Shown: one piece after another, positions 27,391-36,328 of the stretch
How the letters are laid out: each line of letters starts with the position of its first letter
How positions within the stretch are numbered: the first letter of the stretch is position 1
Origin: Ensifer adhaerens
GTDB taxonomy: Bacteria; Pseudomonadota; Alphaproteobacteria; Rhizobiales; Rhizobiaceae
Assembly (NCBI RefSeq): GCF_001270265.1
Contig: NZ_LGAP01000002.1
Location: 432,001-496,000 of the forward strand
Reading direction: 5' to 3'
DNA length: 64,000 bases
Notes under the pieces: generated by a model
What the model was told of the DNA's origin: nothing
Databases searched by the model: none
Seen by the model: the letters and a program-made list of their open reading frames with translations, nothing else
Position numbers and translations under genes: made by a program

Positions 27391-27462
27391 CGCGCTTTAA
27401 GCTCTTGTTTTTGTGCATGTCGTTATCGCAAAATCGCTGCGGACTTTTGCGCGACATGCTCT
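27391..27462. repeat. rhizobial palindromic repeat between ureF and ureG
   Basis: Nested inverted repeats GCATGTCG (27415-27422) / CGACATGC (27452-27459) and CGCAAAA (27427-27433) / TTTTGCG (27445-27451), flanked by CGCGCTTTAAGCTC. From memory this sequence type is scattered in intergenic regions of many Rhizobium/Sinorhizobium genomes. It sits inside the urease operon and may act as an RNA stability or attenuation element between ureF and ureG. Confidence 0.75.
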
Positions 27463-27489
27463 AGCAGCCGCTTTCGAAAGGAACGTCAC

Positions 27490-28101
<612 letters not shown>

Positions 28102-28189
28102 GGCCGCGCGCCGACAGGCTCGAACCGAGGCCACTGTGAGGAATTCTCGAACACCGTTGTCGCACGGGATAAGGACGCGCTTCGGTGCC

Positions 28190-28292
28190 AGAGCATGTCC
28201 AGGAAAAGTGCGAGGCGGCTTTCCGTCAGGAAATACCTAAAAACAAATAGATAGAGCGTTTCCGCGACTCCGCCCAAGGCGGAAGCGCTCTA
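28190..28292. repeat. dispersed palindromic repeat (CTAGAGC family), copy A
   Basis: Runs from AGAGCATGTCCAGGAAAAGTG to GGAAGCGCTCTA, with internal TTTCCGTCAGGAAAT. It resembles copies C (29113-29218) and D (44141-44246) in the opposite orientation. Together with copy B it fills most of the 309-base gap after ureG; the remainder (28102-28189) shows no gene. Confidence 0.7.
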
Positions 28293-28308
28293 GGTCCGGC
28301 TGCGACCG

Positions 28309-28413
28309 CTAGATCATTTCATTGTTTCGTTGAAACAGTGAAATGATCTAACTCTTTGAAACTACGCAATTCCGGGCGGAAAACCGTTTCACACTTTTCC
28401 TGGAATTGCTCTA
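28309..28413. repeat. dispersed palindromic repeat (CTAGAGC family), copy B
   Basis: Hairpin TAGATCATTTC / GAAATGATCTA (28310-28350), then ACTACGCAATTCCGGGCGGAAAACCG-like sequence ending CACTTTTCCTGGAATTGCTCTAG. The last bases supply the TAG stop codon of the minus-strand Crp/Fnr gene (28411-28413). Confidence 0.75.
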
Positions 28414-29091
28414 GAAGCGCTCCAGGGCTTGGCGGTCGTGGATCTCGATCATGCGGCCCTTGACCGTGACGCCCGAGCGGCGAAGGGCAGAAAAGGCGCG
28501 CGAAAGTGCCTCGGGTGCCAGGCCCAGCTTGCCGGCCAGCACGTTCTTCTGGAACGGCAGCCTGAACGAGAAGGTCGTCGAACCATCGGGGCAGTGGCCC
28601 AGGATGTAGCTCGCGACGCGCTGCGGCGCCGTCAGGAGACGGTCCTCGGCCAGGCAATCCTCGGCCATCTGGCCGTGACGGCAGAGCAGTTCCATCAGCG
28701 CCTGGGCGATATCCGGATGCTGCTCGGCAAGCCTGCGCAGATTGCGGCTGTCGAGCCGGGCAATCATCGAGGATTCGACCGCCTGCGCATTGGCGGTGGC
28801 GCGGTTGCCGAGGAACATCGCGTTCTCGCCGAAAATCTCACCCCTGGGGAAGACGGCGATGTCAGCTTCGCGCCCATCCTTGCCGAGCCGATAGACGCGC
28901 ACGAGACCGGACGACACGCAGAAGACACTGTCCACCGGCTCATCCTGGTGAAACAGAATATCGTGTTCCTCGTGGTTGGAAACGACCGCGCCTTCGAGAA
29001 TGGCATCGGATGCCGCTGCCGACAGCTTCTCGAAAAAGCGAGAGCCCAGCAGAACCGCTCTGTCATTCGAGTTCAATCGCAAGGTCTTCAT
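28411..29091 (-). CDS. Crp/Fnr-family transcriptional regulator
   Basis: 226-residue regulator: cyclic-nucleotide-binding fold (HDILFHQDEPVDSVFCVSSG, GEIFGENAMFLGNRAT) at about 15-130, and a Crp-type helix-turn-helix near 165-215 (LPFQKNVLAGKLGLAPEALSRAF). The N-terminal Cys cluster of oxygen-sensing FNR is absent, so an Fe-S switch is unlikely; whether it binds cAMP is not clear. The start is the ATG at 29091; a GTG immediately upstream is also possible. The stop codon is formed by a dispersed repeat. It lies just downstream of, and in the same direction as, an RND efflux operon, with a terminator and a repeat between them. Confidence 0.85.
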   Translation of the reverse strand: MKTLRLNSNDRAVLLGSRFFEKLSAAASDAILEGAVVSNHEEHDILFHQDEPVDSVFCVSSGLVRVYRLGKDGREADIAVFPRGEIFGENAMFLGNRATANAQAVESSMIARLDSRNLRRLAEQHPDIAQALMELLCRHGQMAEDCLAEDRLLTAPQRVASYILGHCPDGSTTFSFRLPFQKNVLAGKLGLAPEALSRAFSALRRSGVTVKGRMIEIHDRQALERF

Positions 29092-29112
29092 CACACCGGC
29101 CCTGAGTAAAAG

Positions 29113-29218
29113 TCTAGAGCGCTTCCGCCTCAGATGAAGTCACGGAAACGTTCTAGCTCCTTGTTCCTACGCATTTCCTGACGAAGAACCGCTTCGGACT
29201 TTTCCTGGAAATGCTCTA
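29113..29218. repeat. dispersed palindromic repeat (CTAGAGC family), copy C
   Basis: Starts CTAGAGCGCTTCCGCC and ends CTTTTCCTGGAAATGCTCT, with internal CTACGCATTTCCTGACG. Very similar to copy D at 44141-44246. It lies in the 5' region of the Crp/Fnr gene. Confidence 0.75.
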
Positions 29219-29275
29219 CCGTCAGGGTAACCGGGCTTTTGAAACGTAAATTGACCTCGATCAAACAATTCTTAC

Positions 29276-29305
29276 AAAAAAGGCCCGCACCGGTGGGTGC
29301 GGGCC
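29276..29305 (-). terminator. intrinsic terminator of RND efflux operon
   Basis: Read on the minus strand: a perfect 10-bp stem GGCCCGCACC / GGTGCGGGCC with a 4-base loop, followed by TTTTTTG. It lies 23 bases after the pump gene stop and is a classical strong terminator. Confidence 0.9.
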
Positions 29306-29328
29306 GATTGTCAGGTGATTTGTGCCGG

Positions 29329-32300
29329 TTACTCGGCAGCAAGCGCCGGATGATTGATCACCTTGCCCGTTTGCTTGCCTTTCGACTGGCCGTCCTCGAT
29401 CGTCTTCAGGCGCTCTTCCAGGCCTTCGATCGTCTTGCCCTGATCGTTGACGAGCTCCGTCAGCGCCCCGCGATCGAGAGGCAGGTTTTCCTCGTCCTTC
29501 TTGCCGACGAAGCGGCCGAAGATCCGGGCGAGCAAGCGCGACAGGTCGTCCATGATCAGGAAGAAGGACGGCACGACGACGAGGCTCAAGACGGTCGAGA
29601 CGATGATGCCGCCGATAACGGCAATCGCCATCGGCGCTCGGAAGGAACCGCCTTCACCGACACCAAGCGCCGATGGCAGCATGCCTGCAGACATGGCGAT
29701 CGAGGTCATGATGATCGGGCGGGCGCGCTTGCGGCCGGCTTCGATCATCGACAGCGTCCGGTCCATGCCGTGATGCATCATCTCGATACCGAAATCGACA
29801 AGCAGGATCGCATTCTTCGTGACGATGCCCATCAACATCAGAATACCGATCAACACCGGCATCGACAGCGCGTTCTGGGTGAGGATCAGCGCACCTGCCA
29901 CGCCGCCGATGGCAAGCGGCAGCGAGAACAGGATGGTGAAGGGTTGGATCACGTCCTTGAACAACAGGATCAACACCACCAGCACCAGCATCAGGCCGAG
30001 CAGCATGGCATTGCCGAAGCTCTGCTGCATCTCCGCCTGCACCTCGGCGTCGCCGCTTTCGAGGAACTGCACCGAAGACGGAAGCTCGGCGCCATCGGCG
30101 ATCTGCTTGAAGCGTTCCGACGCGGTGTTGAGGGCGACGCCGATCGGCAGATCGGCGCCCAGCGTGACCACGCGATTGCGGTCATAGCGTTTGATCGAGC
30201 TTGGGCCCTCGGAGTAGTTGATGTCGGCAACGCTCGACAACGGCACCGTCGAGCCCGAGGCCGTCTGGACCTTCAGATTGCGGATTGCGGCGATATCCGT
30301 ACGGAAGTCGCGGTTGATCTGGACCCGGATCGGAATGAGCCGACCATCGAGCGCAATCTTCGTCAAGGCAGCATCGATGTCGCCGATAGTCGCCACACGG
30401 ATCACTTCCGAGATCTGGGCGGTCGTGATGCCGAGGCGCGACATCTGCTCGTCACGCGGACGGATCTGCAGCTCCGGACGCGGCAGGGCGCCATCGGGGC
30501 TGACATTGGCGAGAAGCGGATCGCTGCGCAGCTTCGATTCGAGCGTCGCAACGGCCTTGTCGAGATCGGCCTCGTTGTTGGAGAGCAGGTTGAACGAGAG
30601 GTCACGTTCGCCGCGGTCGTTGAGCTTGATGACCCGGACATCCGGAATCGAGCCGACCCGTGCGAAGATTTCCTTTTCGATCTGCGACTGCGGAATGATG
30701 CGACCGGCCGGCGGCAGCTTCGGCAGGTACTGGCCGATGACCGGCAGGCCGCCAATGACGTCGTTGACGATCTTGTTGAGCAGCGAATGATCGAGCTTTT
30801 TCAGAAGCACCGTTACCGCAGCGCGGCGCAGCTCGAGGTCGCCCTTCGGCGAGGCGCCGCCGAGTACGAAGACGCTTTCGACGCCTTCGAGGTCCTTGAC
30901 CCGTTCGTAGATCTCCGCGGTCGTCCGGTCGGTATCCTCGAGCATGGCGTCCGGCGGCAGCTCGATCGACAGGCTGACGCGCGAGGCGTCCTCCGGCGGC
31001 AGGAAGCTGCCGGGCACCTGGAACAGGAAGTAAACCGAGATCACCAGGCTGGCGATGGCGGCGAGCAGCGTCGTGTAGCGCCAGCGCGTCGTCACCCGTA
31101 TCAGCCCGACATAGAGCTTCATCAGGCCGGTATCTTCGTCGCTGTGATGCTTGCCGACATCCGATGCTCGCATCAGGTAAGCGGCCATGACAGGGGTGAT
31201 CAGGCGGGCAACGAGAAGCGAGAAGAACACCGACACGGCGACGGTCAGGCCGAATTGGATGAAGTACTGGCCCGGTATGCCCGGCATGAACGACACGGGC
31301 ACGAACACGGCGATGATGGTGAAGGTCGTGGCAATGACGGCGAGGCCGATTTCATCCGCTGCTTCGATCGCCGCTCGATAGGGCGACTTGCCCATGCGGA
31401 TGTGCCGCTCGATATTCTCGATCTCGACGATCGCGTCGTCGACCAGAATGCCAGTAGCGAGCGTCAGCGCCAGGAAGCTGACGAGGTTCAGCGAGAAGTC
31501 GAGCATATCCATGATCCAGAAGGTCGGGATCGCGGATAGGGGCAAGGCGATGGCAGAAATCAGCGTTGCGCGCCAGTTGCGCAGGAACAGCATGACGACG
31601 ATGACGGCGAGCAGCGCGCCCTCCATCAGCGTATGCAGCGCCGCTTCGTAGTTGCCGTAGGTGAAGTAGACGGAATCGTCGACCATCTCGATGGTGACAT
31701 CGGGGTTCGCCGCCCGGATCTTTTCCAGCGACTTGGCAACGGTCTCGGCAACGCTGACTTCGCTGGCGCCCTTGGCGCGGAAGACCGCGAAGGTCACGCC
31801 GGGATTGCCGTTGAAGCGCGAGAAGGAGCGGGGCTCCTCATAGGTATCGGTGACGGTGCCGAGTTCGGACAGGCGGACGAAGCGGCCGCTTGGAACCGAG
31901 ATCATCGTGTTGGCGAGTTGGTCGACGTTGCGGGCGTCGCCGAGCGTGCGGATCGCCTGCTCGCTGCCGCCGACCTGGCCGCGGCCGGAGCCTAAGTCCA
32001 TGTTCATGCGGCGAAGCTGGCCGTTGACGTCGGCGGCGGTTATGCCGAGCGAGTTGAGCCTGTCTTCGTTGAGCTCGACGCGGACTTCGCGGTCGGCACC
32101 GCCGTAACGGTCGACGCGGCCGATGCCGCTCTTGCCCTGGATTTCGCGCTTGATGACGTCATCGACGAACCAGGAGAGTTCTTCCAGCGACATGCCGGGC
32201 GAGGAGACCGCAAAGGTCTGGATCGCCTGGCCCTCGACATCGACCTTGGAAACGATCGGTTCTTCGATCGAGGTCGGCAGATCGCCGCGAATACGGTCGA

Positions 32301-32640
32301 TCGCGTCCTTGACGTCCTGTACCGCCTGGGTCGTCGGCACTTCCATGCGGAAGATGACGGCCGTTGTGGAGGCTCCGTCGCTGATCGTCGACTGGATGTG
32401 GTCGACGCCGGTAATGCTGGCGACCGCGTCCTCGATTTCCTTGGTGACCTGCGTTTCGAGTTCAGCCGGCGAGGCGCCGCTCTGCGCGACGTTGATCGAG
32501 ACGATCGGCACGTCGATATTGGGGAAGCGGGTGATCGGCAGGCCGACGAACGACTGATAGCCGAGAACCAGCAGCACGAAGAAGGCGAGGATCGGGGCGA
32601 TCGGATTTCGGATGGACCAGGCTGAGAAGTTCATGGTCAC
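29329..32640 (-). CDS. RND efflux pump inner-membrane transporter
   Basis: 1103-residue AcrB/MexB-like RND transporter. N-terminal helix then GLPITRFPNIDVPIVSI, two periplasmic porter halves, the motif ATGILVDDAIVEIENIERH near 400-418 with the Asp pair of the proton path, and a second helix block with GIVTKNAILLVDFGIE near 920. The C-terminus carries an unusual charged extension of about 60 residues (LVNDQGKTIEGLEERLKTIE) predicted to be coiled coil. It is eight bases downstream of its adaptor gene and ends at a strong terminator. No outer-membrane channel gene is adjacent, so a shared TolC is expected. Confidence 0.93.
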   Translation of the reverse strand: MTMNFSAWSIRNPIAPILAFFVLLVLGYQSFVGLPITRFPNIDVPIVSINVAQSGASPAELETQVTKEIEDAVASITGVDHIQSTISDGASTTAVIFRMEVPTTQAVQDVKDAIDRIRGDLPTSIEEPIVSKVDVEGQAIQTFAVSSPGMSLEELSWFVDDVIKREIQGKSGIGRVDRYGGADREVRVELNEDRLNSLGITAADVNGQLRRMNMDLGSGRGQVGGSEQAIRTLGDARNVDQLANTMISVPSGRFVRLSELGTVTDTYEEPRSFSRFNGNPGVTFAVFRAKGASEVSVAETVAKSLEKIRAANPDVTIEMVDDSVYFTYGNYEAALHTLMEGALLAVIVVMLFLRNWRATLISAIALPLSAIPTFWIMDMLDFSLNLVSFLALTLATGILVDDAIVEIENIERHIRMGKSPYRAAIEAADEIGLAVIATTFTIIAVFVPVSFMPGIPGQYFIQFGLTVAVSVFFSLLVARLITPVMAAYLMRASDVGKHHSDEDTGLMKLYVGLIRVTTRWRYTTLLAAIASLVISVYFLFQVPGSFLPPEDASRVSLSIELPPDAMLEDTDRTTAEIYERVKDLEGVESVFVLGGASPKGDLELRRAAVTVLLKKLDHSLLNKIVNDVIGGLPVIGQYLPKLPPAGRIIPQSQIEKEIFARVGSIPDVRVIKLNDRGERDLSFNLLSNNEADLDKAVATLESKLRSDPLLANVSPDGALPRPELQIRPRDEQMSRLGITTAQISEVIRVATIGDIDAALTKIALDGRLIPIRVQINRDFRTDIAAIRNLKVQTASGSTVPLSSVADINYSEGPSSIKRYDRNRVVTLGADLPIGVALNTASERFKQIADGAELPSSVQFLESGDAEVQAEMQQSFGNAMLLGLMLVLVVLILLFKDVIQPFTILFSLPLAIGGVAGALILTQNALSMPVLIGILMLMGIVTKNAILLVDFGIEMMHHGMDRTLSMIEAGRKRARPIIMTSIAMSAGMLPSALGVGEGGSFRAPMAIAVIGGIIVSTVLSLVVVPSFFLIMDDLSRLLARIFGRFVGKKDEENLPLDRGALTELVNDQGKTIEGLEERLKTIEDGQSKGKQTGKVINHPALAAE

Positions 32641-32648
32641 GGTTCCTG

Positions 32649-33836
32649 TCAGTTGGTCGCTGGTTGCGCTGATTTGACGGGGTTGATGCGGTCGCCGTCG
32701 CGCACATAGGCGCCGGCCCTTGCCACGACCTGCTCGCCCGCTTTCAACCCCTCGACAACCTCGACGAACTTGCCGTCGGAAATGCCCGTTTTCACCGGCA
32801 CGATGTTCACCACACCATTGTCGACCTTGCGGACGATGGTTTTGCCGTTCTCATTGGTAACCGCCGTTTGCGGCAGAACGACAGCCTGCTTTTCCTGGGC
32901 GGTGATGACGGCGTTGGCATACATGCCCGAGCGTGCCTTGGTGGTGTCCTTGAGACTGATGAAGACGGTGCCGAGACGAGACACGGGATCGACCGTCGGT
33001 GCGATCAGTCGAATGGCGCCCTCGACCTTGGTGTCGCCGCCCGCTAGCGTAATCGTCGCCGGTTGGCCGACCGCAAGCTTGATGATGTCGGCTTCGGCGA
33101 CGTCCGCCTTCATCTCGATCGCGCCGTCGCGGATCATCGCAAACAGCGGCTCGCCGCTGCCATTGGCGATCGCGCCGATCTTGGCGTTCTTGGCGGAGAT
33201 GACACCGGCGACCGGGGCTTTGACCTCGGTGCGGGTGAGGCGAAGATCGATGTCGTCGATCTGGGCTTGCGCCACCTTGATATCGGCACTGGAGACAGCA
33301 ACGGCCTGTTCGGCGGAGCGGACGCGGGCACGGGTGGCTGCGGCAAGAGCGCGGACACGATCGGCCTCGGCCGTCGAGACGGTGCCGTTCTTGGCAAGCT
33401 CTGCGTTGCGATCGCTGACGCGTGTCGCTTCCTCGGCATTGGCCGTGGCCTCGCTGAGTTGGGCGTTGAGCTGTGCGAGGCCGGCTTCCGCCTTGGCGAG
33501 TGCCGCTTCGAGCTGGCTCTTTTCAAGCCGCAGCGCGTCGTCGTTGAGAACGACGAGGACACTACCTTCTTCGACGTTGTCGCCGATATCGACATTCAGG
33601 GAGCGGATCGACAAACCCTCGACCAGCGGCGCGACATAGACCTGCTCCACTGCCTGTATCGTCCCGGTTGCAACGACGCGATCGCTGATTGACTGATCGA
33701 CCGCCTCGGTGACGACGATCGACGGCAGGCTCTGCGCCGGCTGGACCTTGGTCGCTTCCTCGGCAAATGCACTTGAATACGGAGCAATGATCATCGCAAC
33801 GCAAACGCTGAGAACAGGTAATACTTTCTGAGCCAT
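32649..33836 (-). CDS. RND efflux periplasmic adaptor (membrane fusion protein)
   Basis: 395-residue HlyD/AcrA-type adaptor linking the RND pump to an outer-membrane channel. Signal peptide at about 1-25 (ends AFAEE). Then come a lipoyl half-motif (VAPLVEGLSIRSLNVDIGDNVEEG), a long Ala/Glu-rich coiled-coil hairpin at about 105-185, the second lipoyl half (RLTRTEVKAPVAGVISAKNAKIG), a beta-barrel and a membrane-proximal domain. First gene of the two-gene pump operon. Upstream is a 535-base gap with inverted repeats that could be regulatory. Confidence 0.92.
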   Translation of the reverse strand: MAQKVLPVLSVCVAMIIAPYSSAFAEEATKVQPAQSLPSIVVTEAVDQSISDRVVATGTIQAVEQVYVAPLVEGLSIRSLNVDIGDNVEEGSVLVVLNDDALRLEKSQLEAALAKAEAGLAQLNAQLSEATANAEEATRVSDRNAELAKNGTVSTAEADRVRALAAATRARVRSAEQAVAVSSADIKVAQAQIDDIDLRLTRTEVKAPVAGVISAKNAKIGAIANGSGEPLFAMIRDGAIEMKADVAEADIIKLAVGQPATITLAGGDTKVEGAIRLIAPTVDPVSRLGTVFISLKDTTKARSGMYANAVITAQEKQAVVLPQTAVTNENGKTIVRKVDNGVVNIVPVKTGISDGKFVEVVEGLKAGEQVVARAGAYVRDGDRINPVKSAQPATN

Positions 33837-34371
33837 CGGCTTTACAATCCTGGCAACGGAAACGACATAAAAGCGGATCTGTGCCTTACAAGGCCGGATC
33901 CCGGTACAATCAAGCGATTTTCAGTTTCGCCGACGCCTCGTTTTCGCGGACCGGGCGAAGCAAGGCATAGGCGCACAGCCATTGTATTCATGCGCCGCTC
34001 ACACGGTATCAGACCGTGAGCGCAGGCAGAACTGGGACCTAATCCCGCAGGCAAAACATTCGGAAAATGAACTCCTCCGTGTTGCTTGCCTCCAACAAAC
34101 ATCCGCGCCTATGTAATCTTCACATCATGTGCTTACAAGTGCGGTGAAGTGATGGTTCCTCAATATTTCTTCTGTTCTGCAGTCTTGGTTGCAATCTCGA
34201 CACGATCTTGACAATCGAGGCGCATCAACGGCCCGTTGACCCGAATTACCACCCCCACGCCCGGAAATTCGCGGCAACCCTGGCGGGCCATGAATGGCCT
34301 CCCACGGAAACGGAAGAGGGCCGCGCGATTGCCGTCGCGCGACCCTTTCCTGTCGTTCAGCCCGGTTCTTC
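33837..34371. other. non-coding gap between RND operon and ABC-transporter operon
   Basis: No convincing gene. It contains a bulged inverted repeat near 33996-34023 (CGCTCAC...GTGAGCG), a pair CTTCAC (34118-34123) / GTGAAG (34144-34149), and a GC-rich hairpin at 34318-34345. The first two lie upstream of the adaptor gene and are candidate operators for the pump. Small open frames here lack ribosome-binding sites and family resemblance. Confidence 0.5.
34318..34345 (-). terminator. possible terminator after ABC substrate-binding gene
   Basis: Inverted repeat GGG-CC-GCGCGA / TCGCGC-GA-CCC (two-base internal loop) 27 bases beyond the stop of the minus-strand binding-protein gene. On that strand a weak CTCTTCCG tract follows, so termination is uncertain. 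Confidence 0.4.
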
Positions 34372-35364
34372 CTACTTCAGCGCAGCGTCGGTGATCTCGT
34401 GCGTCCAGGCGCCTTCCGGCTCCTTGGAGATGACCGGATCGGAACCGCCCGCAAGGAGCGACTGCACGGTGCGCTTGTAGTCGGCTTCATCCAGAGCGCC
34501 GTTCGAGCCGGCGGTCAGCTTGGCCACTTCGCCCATCATGCGCTTCTGGTGTTTTTCCGTCTGCGCCCCGGTCGAGTCATTTTCGAGAACGATGCCGGCG
34601 GCCTCATCCGGGTTTTCCTCGGCGTATTTCCAGCCCTTCATCGAGGCGCGCACGAACTTGACCATCTTCTCCTTGAAGGCCGGGTCCTTGAGCTTGTCTT
34701 CGAGCACGTAGAGGCCGTCTTCGAGCGTTGCGACGCCCTGGTCCTCGTACTGGAAGGTCACGAGATCGTCCGGCTTGATGCCGGCGTCGATGACCTGCCA
34801 GTATTCGTTATAGGTCATGGTCGAGATGCAGGCCGCCTGCTTCTGGATCAGCGGGTCGACGTTGAAGCCCTGCTTCAGAACGGTCACGCCGTCCGGCCCG
34901 CCGTCCGTCGGGATCTTCAGGTGCGCCATCCAGGATAGGAACGGATATTCGTTGCCGAAGAACCAGACGCCAAGTGTATGCCCCTTGAACTTGTCCGGGC
35001 TGGTGACGCCGCTCTCCTTGAGGCAGGTCAGCATCATGCCCGACTTCTTGAACGGCTGGGCGATGTTGACGAGCGGCACGCCCTTTTCGCGGGTGGCAAG
35101 GGCCGAAGGCATCCAGTCGACGACGACGTCGGCGCCGCCACCTGCAATCACCTGCGCCGGCGCGATATCCGGGCCGCCGGGCTTGATGTCGACGTCGAGC
35201 CCTTCTTCCTCGTAGAAGCCCTTGTCCTTGGCGACGTAGTAACCGGCGAACTGGGCCTGGGTGACCCATTTCAGCTGCAGCGTCACCTTGTCGGCGGCTT
35301 CGGCCTGGAACGCTGCGAGCGAAAAGACGCCTGCGGCGAGAAGCGATGCAAGTTTCTTGTTCAT
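34372..35364 (-). CDS. ABC transporter substrate-binding protein, NMT1/THI5-like
   Basis: 330-residue periplasmic binding protein. Signal peptide at 1-23 (MNKKLASLLAAGVFSLAAFQ, cleavage before ADKVTLQL). The mature start LQLKWVTQAQFAGYYVAKDKGFYEEEGLDV is characteristic of the NMT1/THI5-like group, whose members bind pyrimidines such as thiamine precursors, or riboflavin-like and other planar ligands. The start at 35364 follows GAGGGAAC. Last gene of the ABC operon, 94 bases after the permease and separated from it by a repeat. Pyrimidine or hydantoin uptake is inferred from the nearby dihydropyrimidinase and carbamoyl-amidase genes. Confidence 0.85.
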   Translation of the reverse strand: MNKKLASLLAAGVFSLAAFQAEAADKVTLQLKWVTQAQFAGYYVAKDKGFYEEEGLDVDIKPGGPDIAPAQVIAGGGADVVVDWMPSALATREKGVPLVNIAQPFKKSGMMLTCLKESGVTSPDKFKGHTLGVWFFGNEYPFLSWMAHLKIPTDGGPDGVTVLKQGFNVDPLIQKQAACISTMTYNEYWQVIDAGIKPDDLVTFQYEDQGVATLEDGLYVLEDKLKDPAFKEKMVKFVRASMKGWKYAEENPDEAAGIVLENDSTGAQTEKHQKRMMGEVAKLTAGSNGALDEADYKRTVQSLLAGGSDPVISKEPEGAWTHEITDAALK

Positions 35365-35392
35365 GTCAGTTCCCTCTTGTTTTTGCTTCATT

Positions 35393-35450
35393 TTCTTTGA
35401 ACTACGCCATTCCAGGAACACCGTTTCACGCTTTTCCTGGAATGGCTCTG
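35393..35450. repeat. partial dispersed repeat (CTAGAGC family), copy E
   Basis: CTTTGAACTACGCCATTCCAGG followed by ACCGTTTCACGCTTTTCCTGGAATGGCTCT. It matches the right half of copy B. Located between the ABC permease and binding-protein genes, where it may reduce read-through or stabilise the binding-protein mRNA. Confidence 0.65.
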
Positions 35451-35458
35451 CGTCTTTC

Positions 35459-36328
35459 TCAGGCGCGCCCTCCGCGAATGGAAGGATGCCAGAAGGTGAC
35501 AGCGCGCTCGACGAGCGCCACCACCCCGTAGAAAACCGAACCTGCCACCGCCGCGACGGCGATTTCAGCCCAGACCATGTCGACGTTCATGCGGCCCACT
35601 TCCGTGGAGATCCGGAACCCCATGCCGACAATGGGGGTTCCGAAGAATTCGGCGACGATGGCGCCGATCAGCGCCAGCGTCGAATTGATCTTGAGCGCAT
35701 TGAAGATGAACGGCCAGGCAGCCGGCAGACGCAGTTTGACGAGCGTCTGCCACCAGGAGGCGGCATAGGTGCGCATCAGGTCGCGCTCCATGTGGCTGGC
35801 CGCCGCCAGGCCGGCGATGGTGTTCACCAGCATTGGGAAGAACGTCATGATGACGACGACGGCGACCTTGGACTGCCAGTCGAAGCCGAACCACATGACC
35901 ATGATCGGCGCGACGCCGATGACCGGCAGCGCCGAGACGAAGTTGCCGAGCGGCAGCAGCCCCTTTTGCAGGAACGGCGAACGATCGATGAGGATGGCGA
36001 CGACGAAGCCGAGGCCGCAGCCGAGCGCATAGCCGACCAGCACCGCCTTCAGGAAGGTCTGGCGGAAGTCTGCCGCCAGCGTCGGCAGCGAGTTGATCAG
36101 GCGCTGCCAGATCATCGACGGCGCCGGCAGCAGGACCGAAGGCACGGAAAAGCCACGCACGATGCCCTCCCAAAGCACCAGGAGAGTGACGCCGAAGAGG
36201 ATTGGAACGGCGAAACGCGCGGCCCGGTTGGCGGCATCGCCTTCAAAACGCTGGCGCACCAGCCATTCGTTGACGGCCCAGGCCGCAAGCCAGAAAACGA
36301 TGGCACTGACGAGGATCGGAAGGTTCAT
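35459..36328 (-). CDS. ABC transporter permease (SsuC/TauC/ThiX type)
   Basis: 289-residue inner-membrane permease with five or six helices and the BPD coupling motif in the ERDLMRTYAASWWQTLVKLRLPAAWP region near 195-220. An unusual N-terminal helix (about 1-20) and charged loop precede the core. It overlaps the upstream permease by four bases (ATGA), so the two are translated together and probably heterodimerise. Confidence 0.88.
   Translation of the reverse strand: MNLPILVSAIVFWLAAWAVNEWLVRQRFEGDAANRAARFAVPILFGVTLLVLWEGIVRGFSVPSVLLPAPSMIWQRLINSLPTLAADFRQTFLKAVLVGYALGCGLGFVVAILIDRSPFLQKGLLPLGNFVSALPVIGVAPIMVMWFGFDWQSKVAVVVIMTFFPMLVNTIAGLAAASHMERDLMRTYAASWWQTLVKLRLPAAWPFIFNALKINSTLALIGAIVAEFFGTPIVGMGFRISTEVGRMNVDMVWAEIAVAAVAGSVFYGVVALVERAVTFWHPSIRGGRA

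Noticed and set aside
29239-31539. 766-codon open frame antisense to the RND transporter
   Set aside because: His/Asp/Arg-rich sequence without motifs; the minus-strand gene is unambiguous.
33842-34102. 86-codon minus-strand frame upstream of the RND adaptor
   Set aside because: No ribosome-binding site or recognisable sequence; more likely the leader of the efflux operon.
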